From contig JAUVBC010000048.1 in assembly GCA_030591405.1 (NCBI GenBank), positions 1-10,294 on the forward strand: a DNA stretch of 10,294 bases, written 5' to 3'. Position 1 is the stretch's first letter. Each line of letters opens with the position of its first letter. Positions 1 to 6,904 of this stretch are shown in pieces. Source of the stretch: Candidatus Zixiibacteriota bacterium (GTDB lineage: Bacteria > Zixibacteria > MSB-5A5 > GN15 > PGXB01). The translations under genes were made by a program, and so were the position numbers. The notes under the pieces are model-generated. The model saw nothing but the letters and a program-made list of their open reading frames with translations. It was not told where the DNA came from and ran no database searches.

Positions 1-299
1 AAACCATCAGCTTTGGTTTTAACCTGATCAGAGTCGCACTCTTCGACCGAGTAACCTGATATCATTATAACCGGCAAATCCGGTTTTTTCTCTTTTATAG
101 CATGAAGGAGTTCTAGCCCGGTCATTTTGGGCATTCGCATATCGGTAATGACCATGGCGAAATCATTCTGCTCGATTTTCTCAAGGGCCTCATGGCCATC
201 GTTGGCTCTTTGGGCCTCATATTGAAAAACTTCCAGCATCTCTACGAGAAGGCTGGACATATTTGGATTGTCGTCTACTATAAGTATGCTCTTAGCCAT
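1..299 (-). CDS. Response-regulator receiver-domain protein, N-terminal 99 residues, cut by window edge
   Basis: The reading frame starts at ATG 299-297 and stays open to the left edge, giving 99 complete residues beginning MAKSILIVDDNPN. It has the receiver (CheY-like) fold marks: acidic pair D9-D10, phospho-acceptor D53 in ITDMRMPKMTG, and the conserved hydroxyl residue S81 in MISGY. The conserved lysine expected around residue 100-105 lies outside the window. In this family D53 is phosphorylated by a histidine kinase to switch output. Whether an output domain follows, or it is a stand-alone receiver, cannot be seen. The start is fixed by an AAGGAGG ribosome site 10 bases upstream. It lies 50 bases downstream of hflX on the same strand, so co-transcription is plausible. 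No kinase partner is adjacent. The family call is secure; the specific role is unknown. Confidence 0.9.
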   Translation of the reverse strand, partial: MAKSILIVDDNPNMSSLLVEMLEVFQYEAQRANDGHEALEKIEQNDFAMVITDMRMPKMTGLELLHAIKEKKPDLPVIMISGYSVEECDSDQVKTKADG

Positions 300-309
300 A
301 TCGGGCTAT

Positions 310-316
310 CCTCCTT
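310..316 (-). promoter_or_regulatory. Shine-Dalgarno site of the receiver gene
   Basis: AAGGAGG on the minus strand, 10 bases before ATG 299. It is a near-perfect anti-16S match and decides the start of the edge-truncated receiver gene. It also shows that this gene is translated independently of hflX just upstream. Confidence 0.8.
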
Positions 317-349
317 ATTATTTAAGAAATCGGCAGAAAGGCAAGATAC

Positions 350-1447
350 TTAATAGGTTTTATAGGAATAAAGGCCGAGTTGACGGGATAGTTCGTTTCT
401 TAGATTATCCAGCCCCAAATTCTTCAATGCCGAAACATGGAATATATCGGCCTCCCGGTTATTCCCCTCGGTGCTCTCCGCTACGTCTATCTTATTGTAT
501 ATCAATAAGGTTGGTATCTCTCCGGCATTTATTTCGCGCAGAACCGCTCTGGTTTGCTCAATTTTATCACTATAAAAGGGGTCTGATGAATCGACCACAT
601 GGAGCAGCAAGTTAGCATAGGACACCTCTTCAAGAGTTGATTTGAATGAGGCTACCAGTTGGTGTGGGAGTTTTTTAATAAATCCGACGGTATCGGTGAA
701 AATAATTTTATCGGGGTATCCTGATGACATCACGCGTGTGGTCGAATCAAGAGTCGTAAAAAGCTTATTGGCCACTTCAACCTTGGATTTGGTCAGACAA
801 TTAAAGAGGGTTGATTTCCCGGCATTGGTATAGCCGATAAGTGCAACTTTAAAAAGATGTTGCCGGCTTTTTCTCTGGGTATCGCGTTGTTGACCTAACC
901 GTTTAATATCCTTTTTAAGCTGTGCGATTTTTGTCCTGACCCGACGGCGATCGATCTCAAGCTGGGTTTCACCCGGTCCTTTGGTGCCGATACCTCCAAC
1001 CTGTCTGCTTAAATGGCTCCAGGCTTTGGTCAAACGAGGCAGCATATAGTCCAATTGGGCTAGTTCCACCTGCAGTTTGGCGGCTGCGGTACGGGCATGG
1101 AGCGCGAAAATATCAAGAATCAATATCGATCGGTCGATAACTTTAAGGTCAAAAGTAGTCTCAAGATTTCGTTGCTGGGCAGGAGAGAGAGGGTCATCAA
1201 AAATAATCAGATTGGCTCCATTGTCGGCGACTTGTTCTTTTAGCATCTGGACAAATCCCTTACCGACATAATATTTGGGATCTGGTTTTCGAACCTGAAT
1301 ATTTATAGATTCAACTTTGGCTCCGGCTGATTTGGCCAGCTCGGCCAACTCATCAAGCGATGATTCAACCTCGTTTTTCTGACGTGAATCGCGGGCCAGT
1401 CCGACCAAAATGCATTTTTCCACAATCTTTTCATTAACCCATACCAT
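350..1447 (-). CDS. hflX: GTPase HflX (ribosome-splitting/rescue GTPase)
   Basis: 365 residues, a typical length for a compact HflX. The N-terminal domain (about 10-190) carries the substrate-like region YYVGKG (59-64), FDDPLSPAQQRN (83-94) and the HflX signature GGIGTKGPGETQLE at 151-164, followed by a coiled helical segment (165-200). The G domain holds G1 GYTNAGKS (205-212), G2 TTLD (231-234), G3 DTVG (252-255), G4 NKID (318-321) and G5 SAL (339-341). The short C-terminal extension ends near SYKTY. HflX binds 50S subunits and splits stalled or hibernating ribosomes using nucleotide energy, often under heat or antibiotic stress; this is family knowledge. The start ATG 1447 puts the conserved ILVGL strand at residue 13 as in relatives, but no Shine-Dalgarno sequence precedes it. 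The gene lies 66 bases downstream of the 456-residue gene and 50 bases upstream of a receiver gene. Confidence 0.96.
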   Translation of the reverse strand: MVWVNEKIVEKCILVGLARDSRQKNEVESSLDELAELAKSAGAKVESINIQVRKPDPKYYVGKGFVQMLKEQVADNGANLIIFDDPLSPAQQRNLETTFDLKVIDRSILILDIFALHARTAAAKLQVELAQLDYMLPRLTKAWSHLSRQVGGIGTKGPGETQLEIDRRRVRTKIAQLKKDIKRLGQQRDTQRKSRQHLFKVALIGYTNAGKSTLFNCLTKSKVEVANKLFTTLDSTTRVMSSGYPDKIIFTDTVGFIKKLPHQLVASFKSTLEEVSYANLLLHVVDSSDPFYSDKIEQTRAVLREINAGEIPTLLIYNKIDVAESTEGNNREADIFHVSALKNLGLDNLRNELSRQLGLYSYKTY

Positions 1448-1456
1448 AAAATTAAT

Positions 1457-1486
1457 ATAATAGAGAATTGGAAAATAGCGTGTAAA
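1457..1486 (-). promoter_or_regulatory. Possible sigma70-type promoter giving a near-leaderless hflX transcript
   Basis: On the minus strand TTTACA (1486-1481) is followed after 18 bases by TATTAT (1462-1457). Transcription would begin around 1449-1451, only 2-4 bases before the hflX ATG at 1447. This agrees with the absence of a ribosome-binding site there. The region is AT-rich, so a chance match is possible. Confidence 0.35.
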
Positions 1487-1513
1487 AATAGAGAAATAAT
1501 TAAAATAGTTTTT

Positions 1514-2884
1514 CTACCGCCTACGGGCGTAGAATTTTTCCTGGTTGAATCTGAAAACGGCATCGCAGGTTAACAGGTCTTTTTTTAATGACTCTTTGAT
1601 CGCCTTGCCGCTTGATGAATTACTTCGTCCCAGAAGATAACAGGCGAGAATAAAAAGTTCGGCTGTTGTCAAAAGACAAATTTCCAGTGCTCTGCTTTTG
1701 GCTATGATTTCCTTTTCGAACCATGCTTTTCTTTTGGACGGATCGATCATAAAATCGGCGTTAGCAACAAAAATTGCCTTGTCTTCTTTTTTCAATTTAC
1801 AACTATCAAGCTTTTCCAAAAACTGCTCAAAAACATCAATCGAAATCGGACCGTCCTCGGTTGATACCACTTGCCCGACAATATGCGGCGCCAGTTTATC
1901 ACGATAATAGAAATCAAATTTACCCTTTTCGATATAGGAGGGTGGTTCCGGCGAAATCAGGCCAGTTAATCCTAAACTCTTTTTAACTGCTTTGGTAAGT
2001 TCCTCATTCGATTTGTATAAAAGATTGGTATAGATTTCAGATTCATTTTGTTTATGAAGAAGCGAGGCTCTTTGTCTTTCTAATTTTTCCATCTCAATAT
2101 TAATTTCATCAATGGCCCGGGCGAACTGACTGGACAGGTCCAATTCTTTTTCATAGTTGATCAGCCAGTTTGGCCGAAGCGATTGTATTACGGTATTTTC
2201 GGCAATTTGAATAAATGCTTCGGTAAGTAATCGACTTTCTTCTTCGACGATAAACTTGGGAATAAAAAAGATCTGCCCTTTTTGGGGAACAAAAGTTATT
2301 CTGGTAATAATCGGCAACCGGGATTGTTTACAGCTGTCGGCTACAACCTCAGTTTTTCCCTTAGGAATAACATTTTGAGTCTGCTGGCATTTGACCGCTG
2401 TGTTTTTGAAGACGTTATAAAGAATATTTTCCTCATCCAAAAACCGGAGCTTACTTTCGCTGGCATGCTGAAATGAGTACTTACCCAAAAACTCCTCCAG
2501 CCAGAAAAATGGTGAGATGACAGACTTAAGATACTCACTGCTGCTGGAACTGCTTTTTTTCCTGACGGTAATATGGGAGTTCGGTAGCACGGAACGAATT
2601 ACAAAAATGCCTCCACCATAAATAAAATCGCGGATTTGATCAACCGCCAATTTTACTTTTGCCACATACTCTTGAAATTCAGTCTCTGTTAAAGATATAT
2701 TTTCACGTGTCCAGAGATCATTTGCGTTTGTTCTAAGACCATTATTGATGGAAAAGCTGAGCGGATCAAAAAAAACTACCTTGTAAATATCTAAGTTGGG
2801 TAGATCAAAAAATTTTGTCTGCTCATAATTTTGTGATTCAGTTTCCCAATCACAGAATAGAATATTATTGGATGTCTTACTCAT
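1514..2884 (-). CDS. Uncharacterised three-part protein: GATase-like N-terminus, coiled coil, degenerate PD-(D/E)XK-like C-terminus
   Basis: 456 residues from ATG 2884. I do not recognise a named gene. The first 230 residues read as an alpha/beta domain: YKVVFFDPLSF (34-44), a GGG turn before FVIRSVLPNS (94-103), an unusual run of six serines (111-116), SPFFWLEEFLG (124-134) and QIFFIPKF (204-211). The spacing recalls glutamine-amidotransferase-like folds, but no catalytic Cys-His-Glu triad is visible. Residues about 255-305 form a charged coiled coil. Residues 325-420 follow a restriction-endonuclease-like pattern, VVSTEDGPISID (339-350), AIFVANADF (370-378), DPSKRKAWF (381-389) and ICLLTTAELF (402-411), with the usual E-x-K replaced, so catalysis is doubtful. 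The upstream TTG at 2890 is possible, but AAGGT at 2900-2896 suits ATG 2884 better. It is transcribed towards hflX. The fold assignments are inference. Confidence 0.7.
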   Translation of the reverse strand: MSKTSNNILFCDWETESQNYEQTKFFDLPNLDIYKVVFFDPLSFSINNGLRTNANDLWTRENISLTETEFQEYVAKVKLAVDQIRDFIYGGGIFVIRSVLPNSHITVRKKSSSSSSEYLKSVISPFFWLEEFLGKYSFQHASESKLRFLDEENILYNVFKNTAVKCQQTQNVIPKGKTEVVADSCKQSRLPIITRITFVPQKGQIFFIPKFIVEEESRLLTEAFIQIAENTVIQSLRPNWLINYEKELDLSSQFARAIDEINIEMEKLERQRASLLHKQNESEIYTNLLYKSNEELTKAVKKSLGLTGLISPEPPSYIEKGKFDFYYRDKLAPHIVGQVVSTEDGPISIDVFEQFLEKLDSCKLKKEDKAIFVANADFMIDPSKRKAWFEKEIIAKSRALEICLLTTAELFILACYLLGRSNSSSGKAIKESLKKDLLTCDAVFRFNQEKFYARRR

Positions 2885-3067
2885 AATCAAGGTGTACCTT
2901 ATTTATATTTCTCTAACCCCGCATTTTTGCTCTCGTCTATATATAATTCGGCTAAATATGGAATTGATTAATAATAAAATTATATAATAATCGTTCATTA
3001 ATTTTAGTCAATTAAAGACGATGTAATGTATTGTATGTCAATAGGTTGGGAAGTAAGTGTATAAATA
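2885..3067 (-). other. AT-rich upstream region of the 456-residue gene
   Basis: A non-coding stretch between the terminator of the TPR regulator and the start at 2884. It contains promoter-like elements on the minus strand: TTGACA at 3041-3036, and TTGACT at 3011-3006 with TATATA/TATAAT at 2986-2979. The spacings (19-21) are longer than ideal, so no single promoter can be named. A weak Shine-Dalgarno AAGGT lies at 2900-2896. No convincing ORF or RNA structure was seen. Confidence 0.3.
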
Positions 3068-3100
3068 AACAGGCGGCAGTTTTAATAACTACCGCCTGTT
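3068..3100 (-). terminator. Intrinsic terminator after the TPR-AAA+ regulator
   Basis: An inverted repeat with 14-base arms (3087-3100 and 3068-3081) around a 5-base loop. Read on the minus strand the stem is complete with a single G-U pair, while on the plus strand the same position is a C-A mismatch. This favours termination of the minus-strand gene that stops 53 bases earlier. The following T-tract (TATTTAT) is weak. Confidence 0.7.
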
Positions 3101-3153
3101 ATTGTGGGAGAAACTCTCAGGCGCCGTCCATGGCACCTTGCTAACCTGCTATT

Positions 3154-5409
3154 TTAGTTGACTGTACCTCCCAGAGAGTATCGCTTCATTTTAGCCCGAA
3201 AAGTCGATTCGTGAATCGACAACATCCTGGCCGCATTTGATTTGTTGCCATCAGAGGAAACCAGCGCTTCCATGAGAAGTTTTTTCTCAAAGGCCTCAAC
3301 CTTCTCAAAGAGCGTCTTGGTATCTTCTTCGCTATTTTCCTCAAAGAAACTTCGGGCCAACTCAACCAGCGATCCATCATTGGTGATCGAAAGCATCGCC
3401 GCCAATCGGCTGACCTTGTTTTCCATCTGACGAATATTACCCGGCCAGTCGTAGTTAACGAACTGATAGGTCAATTCATCTTCAGGATTTTCATTCTCTT
3501 TGAGAAGTCCTGCTTTCTGCATGAAAACTTTCAGCAGGTAAGGAATATCCTCTTTCCGCTCACGAAGTGGAGGCAGTTCCATATTAATTCCGGCCAGCCG
3601 ATAGTACAGATCCTGCCGGAAGCTGCCTGTTGCCACCATCTCCGCTAAATCGCAATTGGTCGCCGCAATGATCCTGATATCCAACTCGATTTCATCGGTC
3701 GATCCCAACGGACGGAGCCTTCTGGTTTCCAGAATATTCAACAGTTTGGCCTGCAGGATCAATGGTAACTCACCAATTTCATCAAGAAGCAGGACACCTT
3801 TGTCGGCCGCACGGAACAAACCATGACGGTTTGATTCGGCTCCGGTAAAAGCTCCCTTTTGATAACCAAATAGTTCCGATTCAATCAGGGTATCAGGTAT
3901 TGCCGCACAGTTAACCGGAATATACGGACCATCCGGGCGAGTGAGAGTATGGAAAAACTTAGCCAGATAATCCTTGCCAACTCCGGTCTCACCGGTAATG
4001 AGAATCGGGAGATCAGAATTCTTAAGGAGTTGAAGTTGCGTGATCAGCTTTTTCATCCGTTTGTTTCGGGTCACAAATTCGGGTGCCTGATCATCAAATC
4101 CGAAATTGGTCGATATTGATGTAATATCTCCACCAGAGCCATTGGCACTGATAATACTGATTTTCTTCCTGAGTATGTTGATCATTGCGGTGGCGTCAAT
4201 ATCAACATAGATATCTTCGGAACGACAGAGAAACATCGTTCTTTTGTTGACATCAAACAGTTCAGAATCCCCAGCCGCAGCCAGTGCCGAGGCAAGCTCG
4301 ATCTTGATCCGATTATGTTCCAGAATTCGGATAGATTCAAGATATGATTTTGCCGCGTTCCCGGTATGAGCCAGTTTTTCCTGACAGATTGCCTTGATTT
4401 TAAGCAATGCACCGATTTCGGCAGTGCTTCCGAGTTTTTCCATCGCCAGCAGGGATTTATTGGCGATTGAAAGTGCCTGACGATAATTACCCCGGGCCGT
4501 TTTCAATTCAGCCAGCCATCGCTGCGGACGAACGGCAAGATACGATTCAGGGGCGACCTTAAAACCGGCCGTCGCGGCATCATTCAGGAACTTCTCGGAT
4601 AGATCATACTTTTTCTGCTTCAAAGCCAATTCACCCTGATAGGTTAGATATATGACCCTCTCTTTGGTCAGGTTATATTGATCGATCTTAGTAAGTGCCT
4701 CGTCCAATTGCTCTCCGGCATCATCAAAACGGTATCTCTGAATGTCCAGATAGGCCAGAGACAGGATAGCTCGGGTTTGTTCAACCCCATCCTTGAGTTT
4801 GCGAGATAAATCGATATTAAACCGAATATACTCTTCTGCCTTATCAAATTGACCCAAAAGACCATAGATGCGACCGATATTACCAAAAAGATAAGCCAGC
4901 TTTTTCTGGTTATTTTCTTTTCTGGTAAACTCAATGGCGCCTAAAAGACATTTTAATGAGCTTTTGAAATTACTTTTTCTGTAAAATATTCCGGCCAGAC
5001 GATTGAGTGCATCGCCAGCTTCCCTCATATTGTCATCGCGCCTGAATATAGATTCGGCATCACGAAAGGCGTGCTCGGCTTCATCATAGAAACCCAACTC
5101 GCGCAAGGTATCTCCAAGAGTCATATAGGCTTGACCAAGTTCGCTTTTATCTCCGATGGTTTTGGAAAGAATCGCGATACCGCTTCTAATCAATCCTAAT
5201 GCTCTGGTTGGATTTCCGGTACCAGTATAGGCTCGTGAGCCAAGACAGAAAAAATATGCCTGCTCGGTGTCAGATTTATCATCGAGGCTGTTTTTCATCG
5301 ATTCAAAATACCTGACAGCCGCTTTGAAGTCTTTGCGGTGCAAAAGCCCCTCAAGATACTTCCGGCAACATTGAACATATTCAATATTGGCTGTTAGGTG
5401 AGAACTCAT
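3154..5409 (-). CDS. TPR-containing sigma54-type transcription activator (TPR - AAA+ - Fis HTH)
   Basis: 751 residues from ATG 5409. An AGGAAAGGAAG ribosome site at 5425-5415 selects this start; the frame stays open upstream but would overlap the preceding gene. Residues about 15-375 are a chain of helical TPR-like repeats (for example AYMTLGDTLRELGFYDEAE at 94-112 and LFGNIGRIYGLLGQFDKAEE at 174-193), a protein- or ligand-binding sensor. The AAA+ domain (about 440-665) has Walker A GETGVGKD (473-480), the sigma54-contacting loop GAFTGA (519-524), Walker B LLLDEIGE (540-547), the arginine-finger segment FRQDLYYRL (597-605) and WPGNIRQMEN (655-664). The C-terminus (722-743) is a Fis-type helix-turn-helix. 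There is no receiver, PAS or GAF domain, so the TPRs probably set activity. Enhancer-binding proteins of this family remodel RNA polymerase with sigma54 (RpoN). It follows a secreted-protein gene by one base and is followed by a terminator. The target genes are unknown, and no -24/-12 promoter was recognised nearby. Confidence 0.93.
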   Translation of the reverse strand: MSSHLTANIEYVQCCRKYLEGLLHRKDFKAAVRYFESMKNSLDDKSDTEQAYFFCLGSRAYTGTGNPTRALGLIRSGIAILSKTIGDKSELGQAYMTLGDTLRELGFYDEAEHAFRDAESIFRRDDNMREAGDALNRLAGIFYRKSNFKSSLKCLLGAIEFTRKENNQKKLAYLFGNIGRIYGLLGQFDKAEEYIRFNIDLSRKLKDGVEQTRAILSLAYLDIQRYRFDDAGEQLDEALTKIDQYNLTKERVIYLTYQGELALKQKKYDLSEKFLNDAATAGFKVAPESYLAVRPQRWLAELKTARGNYRQALSIANKSLLAMEKLGSTAEIGALLKIKAICQEKLAHTGNAAKSYLESIRILEHNRIKIELASALAAAGDSELFDVNKRTMFLCRSEDIYVDIDATAMINILRKKISIISANGSGGDITSISTNFGFDDQAPEFVTRNKRMKKLITQLQLLKNSDLPILITGETGVGKDYLAKFFHTLTRPDGPYIPVNCAAIPDTLIESELFGYQKGAFTGAESNRHGLFRAADKGVLLLDEIGELPLILQAKLLNILETRRLRPLGSTDEIELDIRIIAATNCDLAEMVATGSFRQDLYYRLAGINMELPPLRERKEDIPYLLKVFMQKAGLLKENENPEDELTYQFVNYDWPGNIRQMENKVSRLAAMLSITNDGSLVELARSFFEENSEEDTKTLFEKVEAFEKKLLMEALVSSDGNKSNAARMLSIHESTFRAKMKRYSLGGTVN

Positions 5410-5410
5410 C

Positions 5411-5812
5411 TTATCTTCCTTTCCTGATGGAAAATCTCTTATTTCTGGTTGGCGATGGTGTATAACTGGTTGACTGCGGAATAGTTGTAACATTGACCTG
5501 ACTGCTGGTAGATGAGCTTGCTGTGATAACTCTGGAATCGAAAATAAACATTTGCAAATAATCGAATAAAACCAAAGGAGTGCCTATATTTCTGATACTA
5601 ATAATATCGAACTGATTCGAATTGGGCTCAATTCCTATTGAGCTAATGCTTCCGGTTCTGAAATCGGCAATGTCAATTTCGCCGCCCCAGGGCTGATCGT
5701 CGAGCGGTTTGGCTACGGTGGCATCACGGGGGCCACCCATAGCGGTCAATGGCGCCAGAATTGCAACTATCAGCAACAGGGCCATTGGATAGATTGTCTT
5801 TACATTTCTCAT
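5411..5812 (-). CDS. Small exported protein of unknown function, co-transcribed with the TPR regulator
   Basis: 133 residues. The N-terminus is a classical signal peptide: MRNVK, a hydrophobic core (about 9-22, MALLLIVAILAPLT), then a likely cleavage around residues 24-27 (TAMGG). The mature part is about 107 residues. Residues 28-95 look like beta strands (GGEIDIADF, ISSIGIEP, FDIISIRNIG, LVLFDYLQMFIF), followed by a low-complexity Ser/Thr tail (98-123) and a basic end, RNKRFSIRKGR. It has no cysteines, lipobox or catalytic motif, and I do not recognise the family. The start is supported by AAGGAGG four bases before ATG 5812. Its stop is one base before the ATG of the sigma54-type activator, so the two are almost certainly one operon with translational coupling. 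A role as an envelope signal or partner for that regulator is an inference from position only. Confidence 0.85.
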   Translation of the reverse strand: MRNVKTIYPMALLLIVAILAPLTAMGGPRDATVAKPLDDQPWGGEIDIADFRTGSISSIGIEPNSNQFDIISIRNIGTPLVLFDYLQMFIFDSRVITASSSTSSQVNVTTIPQSTSYTPSPTRNKRFSIRKGR

Positions 5813-5816
5813 ACAA

Positions 5817-5823
5817 CCTCCTT
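5817..5823 (-). promoter_or_regulatory. Shine-Dalgarno site of the exported-protein gene
   Basis: AAGGAGG on the minus strand, four bases upstream of ATG 5812, within AAGGAGGTTGTATG. It is a very strong site and fixes the start. Confidence 0.8.
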
Positions 5824-5913
5824 GAATATTTGTGATTTGGACTATATTTTATCCACACTTTTTATGGCAGAAATTTTCAAAAAGGAATTAGAGTGGGGGT
5901 CATTCCTTATTAA

Positions 5914-5942
5914 AGGATAAAGAATAAGCCCTTTTTTGTCAA
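5914..5942 (-). promoter_or_regulatory. Sigma70-type promoter of the exported protein/TPR regulator operon
   Basis: A perfect -35 TTGACA (5942-5937), a 17-base spacer and a -10 TATCCT (5919-5914) lie on the minus strand. They predict a start near 5907 and a leader of about 95 bases before ATG 5812. This is the best promoter match in the window. Vegetative transcription of the regulator operon would follow; no sigma54 element was seen here. Confidence 0.55.
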
Positions 5943-6042
5943 GGAGTTATAGAATATTTACGTCAAAACGCAGAATTTGCTTCAATACAATTTGACTATA
6001 CTATAAGCCAGATTTACAATGGAAAATGAGGAGCAACCAAAA

Positions 6043-6513
6043 TTATGATTTTATTGGCTGAATATCTTGGGAATGCTGCTTAATAAGATTTTCAATGAAT
6101 TCAAAAGCTTCCTGTTTGGTGTGGAAAAGATTGGGGTCACCATCGATTTTTTTTCATGCCCCAGCCTTACGGTCATTCGGGTTATTTGATATCCATATCT
6201 TGCTAATCCATTAGGAAACAAGCAATTCTGAGCGATAGTCTGAATTTTTTCGGCATAGCAATTGGACAATTTGGGTTCAATGATAAATTTGGTGAGATCC
6301 ACAATCATGTAGCATCGACCACCTTCAATATATTTTCCCAATTTGGCAAAAACAGCTGAACATAATTCCTCTAATTGTTATTTTGATTCGACACGAATTA
6401 CTTCCGTGGCAGTTAAGTGGAAGATTCTTTTATCGTTGTCAAATTCTCCGATTATAATTTTACTATATATAGAATATTTATCGACTGAAAAGCATTTTTG
6501 TTGATATAATCAT
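6043..6513 (-). pseudogene. Decayed STAS-like gene with in-frame stop and frameshift
   Basis: Conceptual translation of the minus strand gives one continuous-looking protein broken by lesions. Segment one (6509-6381) includes GEFDNDKRIFHLTATEVI and ends at TAA 6380-6378. In the same frame, segment two continues as QLEELCSAVFAKL, GRCYMIVDLTKFIIEPKL and FPNGLARYGYQITR up to a run of eight bases (6147-6154). A one-base shift there restores IDGDPNLFHTKQEAFEFI, ending at TAA 6045-6043. The other frame gives a poorer tail (SMVTPIFSTPNRK). No start codon lies in frame after the TGA at 6512-6510; ATG 6513 is in another frame. The strand order resembles small STAS/anti-sigma-antagonist-like proteins, though no phosphoserine motif is obvious. 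Translation from ATG 6308 could still make about 85 residues. Sequencing error could explain the homopolymer lesion but not easily the TAA as well. The family call is tentative; the decay call is firmer. Confidence 0.7.
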
Positions 6514-6569
6514 ATATTAGTTAAGACGGTCATCCACCCAACACGATGCATATTCGCCGAAATTGATAA

Positions 6570-6749
6570 CCAGATTGGTCTTATTATTTGAACGTGGAAT
6601 ATCTTATTAATTACAAATACAAAAACGGCCCGGCTCCAAATCCGTTAGAGGCGGCTGATGTTGATGGGATATCACCGTTTAATATTCTGGATATTGTCTA
6701 TCTGATTAATTACAAATATAAATCAGGTCCAGCTCCAGCTTGCCCGTAA
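6570..6749 (+). pseudogene. Orphan 3' end of a dockerin-type (EF-hand repeat) protein gene
   Basis: The open frame runs from 6570 to TAA 6747-6749 but has no credible start. It encodes two copies of a unit, YLINYKYKNGPAP and YLINYKYKSGPAP, separated by a calcium-binding-like stretch DVDGISPFNILDIV. This is the dockerin type I-like C-terminus common in secreted proteins of several FCB lineages, where it ends large extracellular enzymes or repeat proteins. The first repeat's loop appears shifted: GATAACCAGATT (D-N-Q-I) just upstream reads in another frame, consistent with a one-base loss near 6577-6580. No larger N-terminal part remains upstream; the minus-strand STAS-like wreck begins at once. 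A good terminator follows at 6792-6825. I read this as the remnant of a deleted secreted-protein gene. Confidence 0.75.
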
Positions 6750-6791
6750 GTGCAATAGTGTCTGGTGGTTATCGAATCAATTAGATATTAC

Positions 6792-6825
6792 AGGATGAAG
6801 TCGCCTGGCGGTTTCATCCTTTTTT
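6792..6825 (+). terminator. Strong intrinsic terminator of the former dockerin-protein gene
   Basis: Eight-base perfect arms AGGATGAA (6792-6799) and TTCATCCT (6813-6820) are extended inward by two G-U pairs and CGC/GCG around a 3-base loop, and followed by T6 (6820-6825). It lies 42 bases after the TAA at 6749. It is a textbook rho-independent terminator on the plus strand. Confidence 0.88.
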
Positions 6826-6904
6826 CCCTTCACTTTTTCGTCTCAAAATTAACAATAATTATATAAAATAAGGCTCCTGACAGATAATTTAACGCAGATT
6901 AAGC

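Noticed and set aside
268..1271. Plus-strand reading frames opposite hflX and the receiver gene.
   Set aside because: They are antisense shadows of a very clear GTPase gene, with no ribosome sites and no protein-like composition.
3126..3150. TGGCAC followed by TTGCT near 3133 as a sigma54 promoter.
   Set aside because: The two elements are only one base apart instead of the needed spacing of about five, and no gene lies correctly downstream.
5410..5493. A longer start for the TPR regulator at 5493 (28 extra residues).
   Set aside because: It would overlap the end of the exported-protein gene by 83 bases, the extra residues look unlike protein, and a good ribosome site sits directly before ATG 5409.
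5948..6480. A 13-base direct repeat (TATAGAATATTTA at 5948-5960 and 6468-6480) flanking the decayed STAS-like gene, as from a mobile element.
   Set aside because: The copies are AT-only apart from one G, short, and one lies inside the coding remnant. A chance match of this size is expected in about 10 kb of AT-rich DNA, and no transposase or inverted ends are seen.
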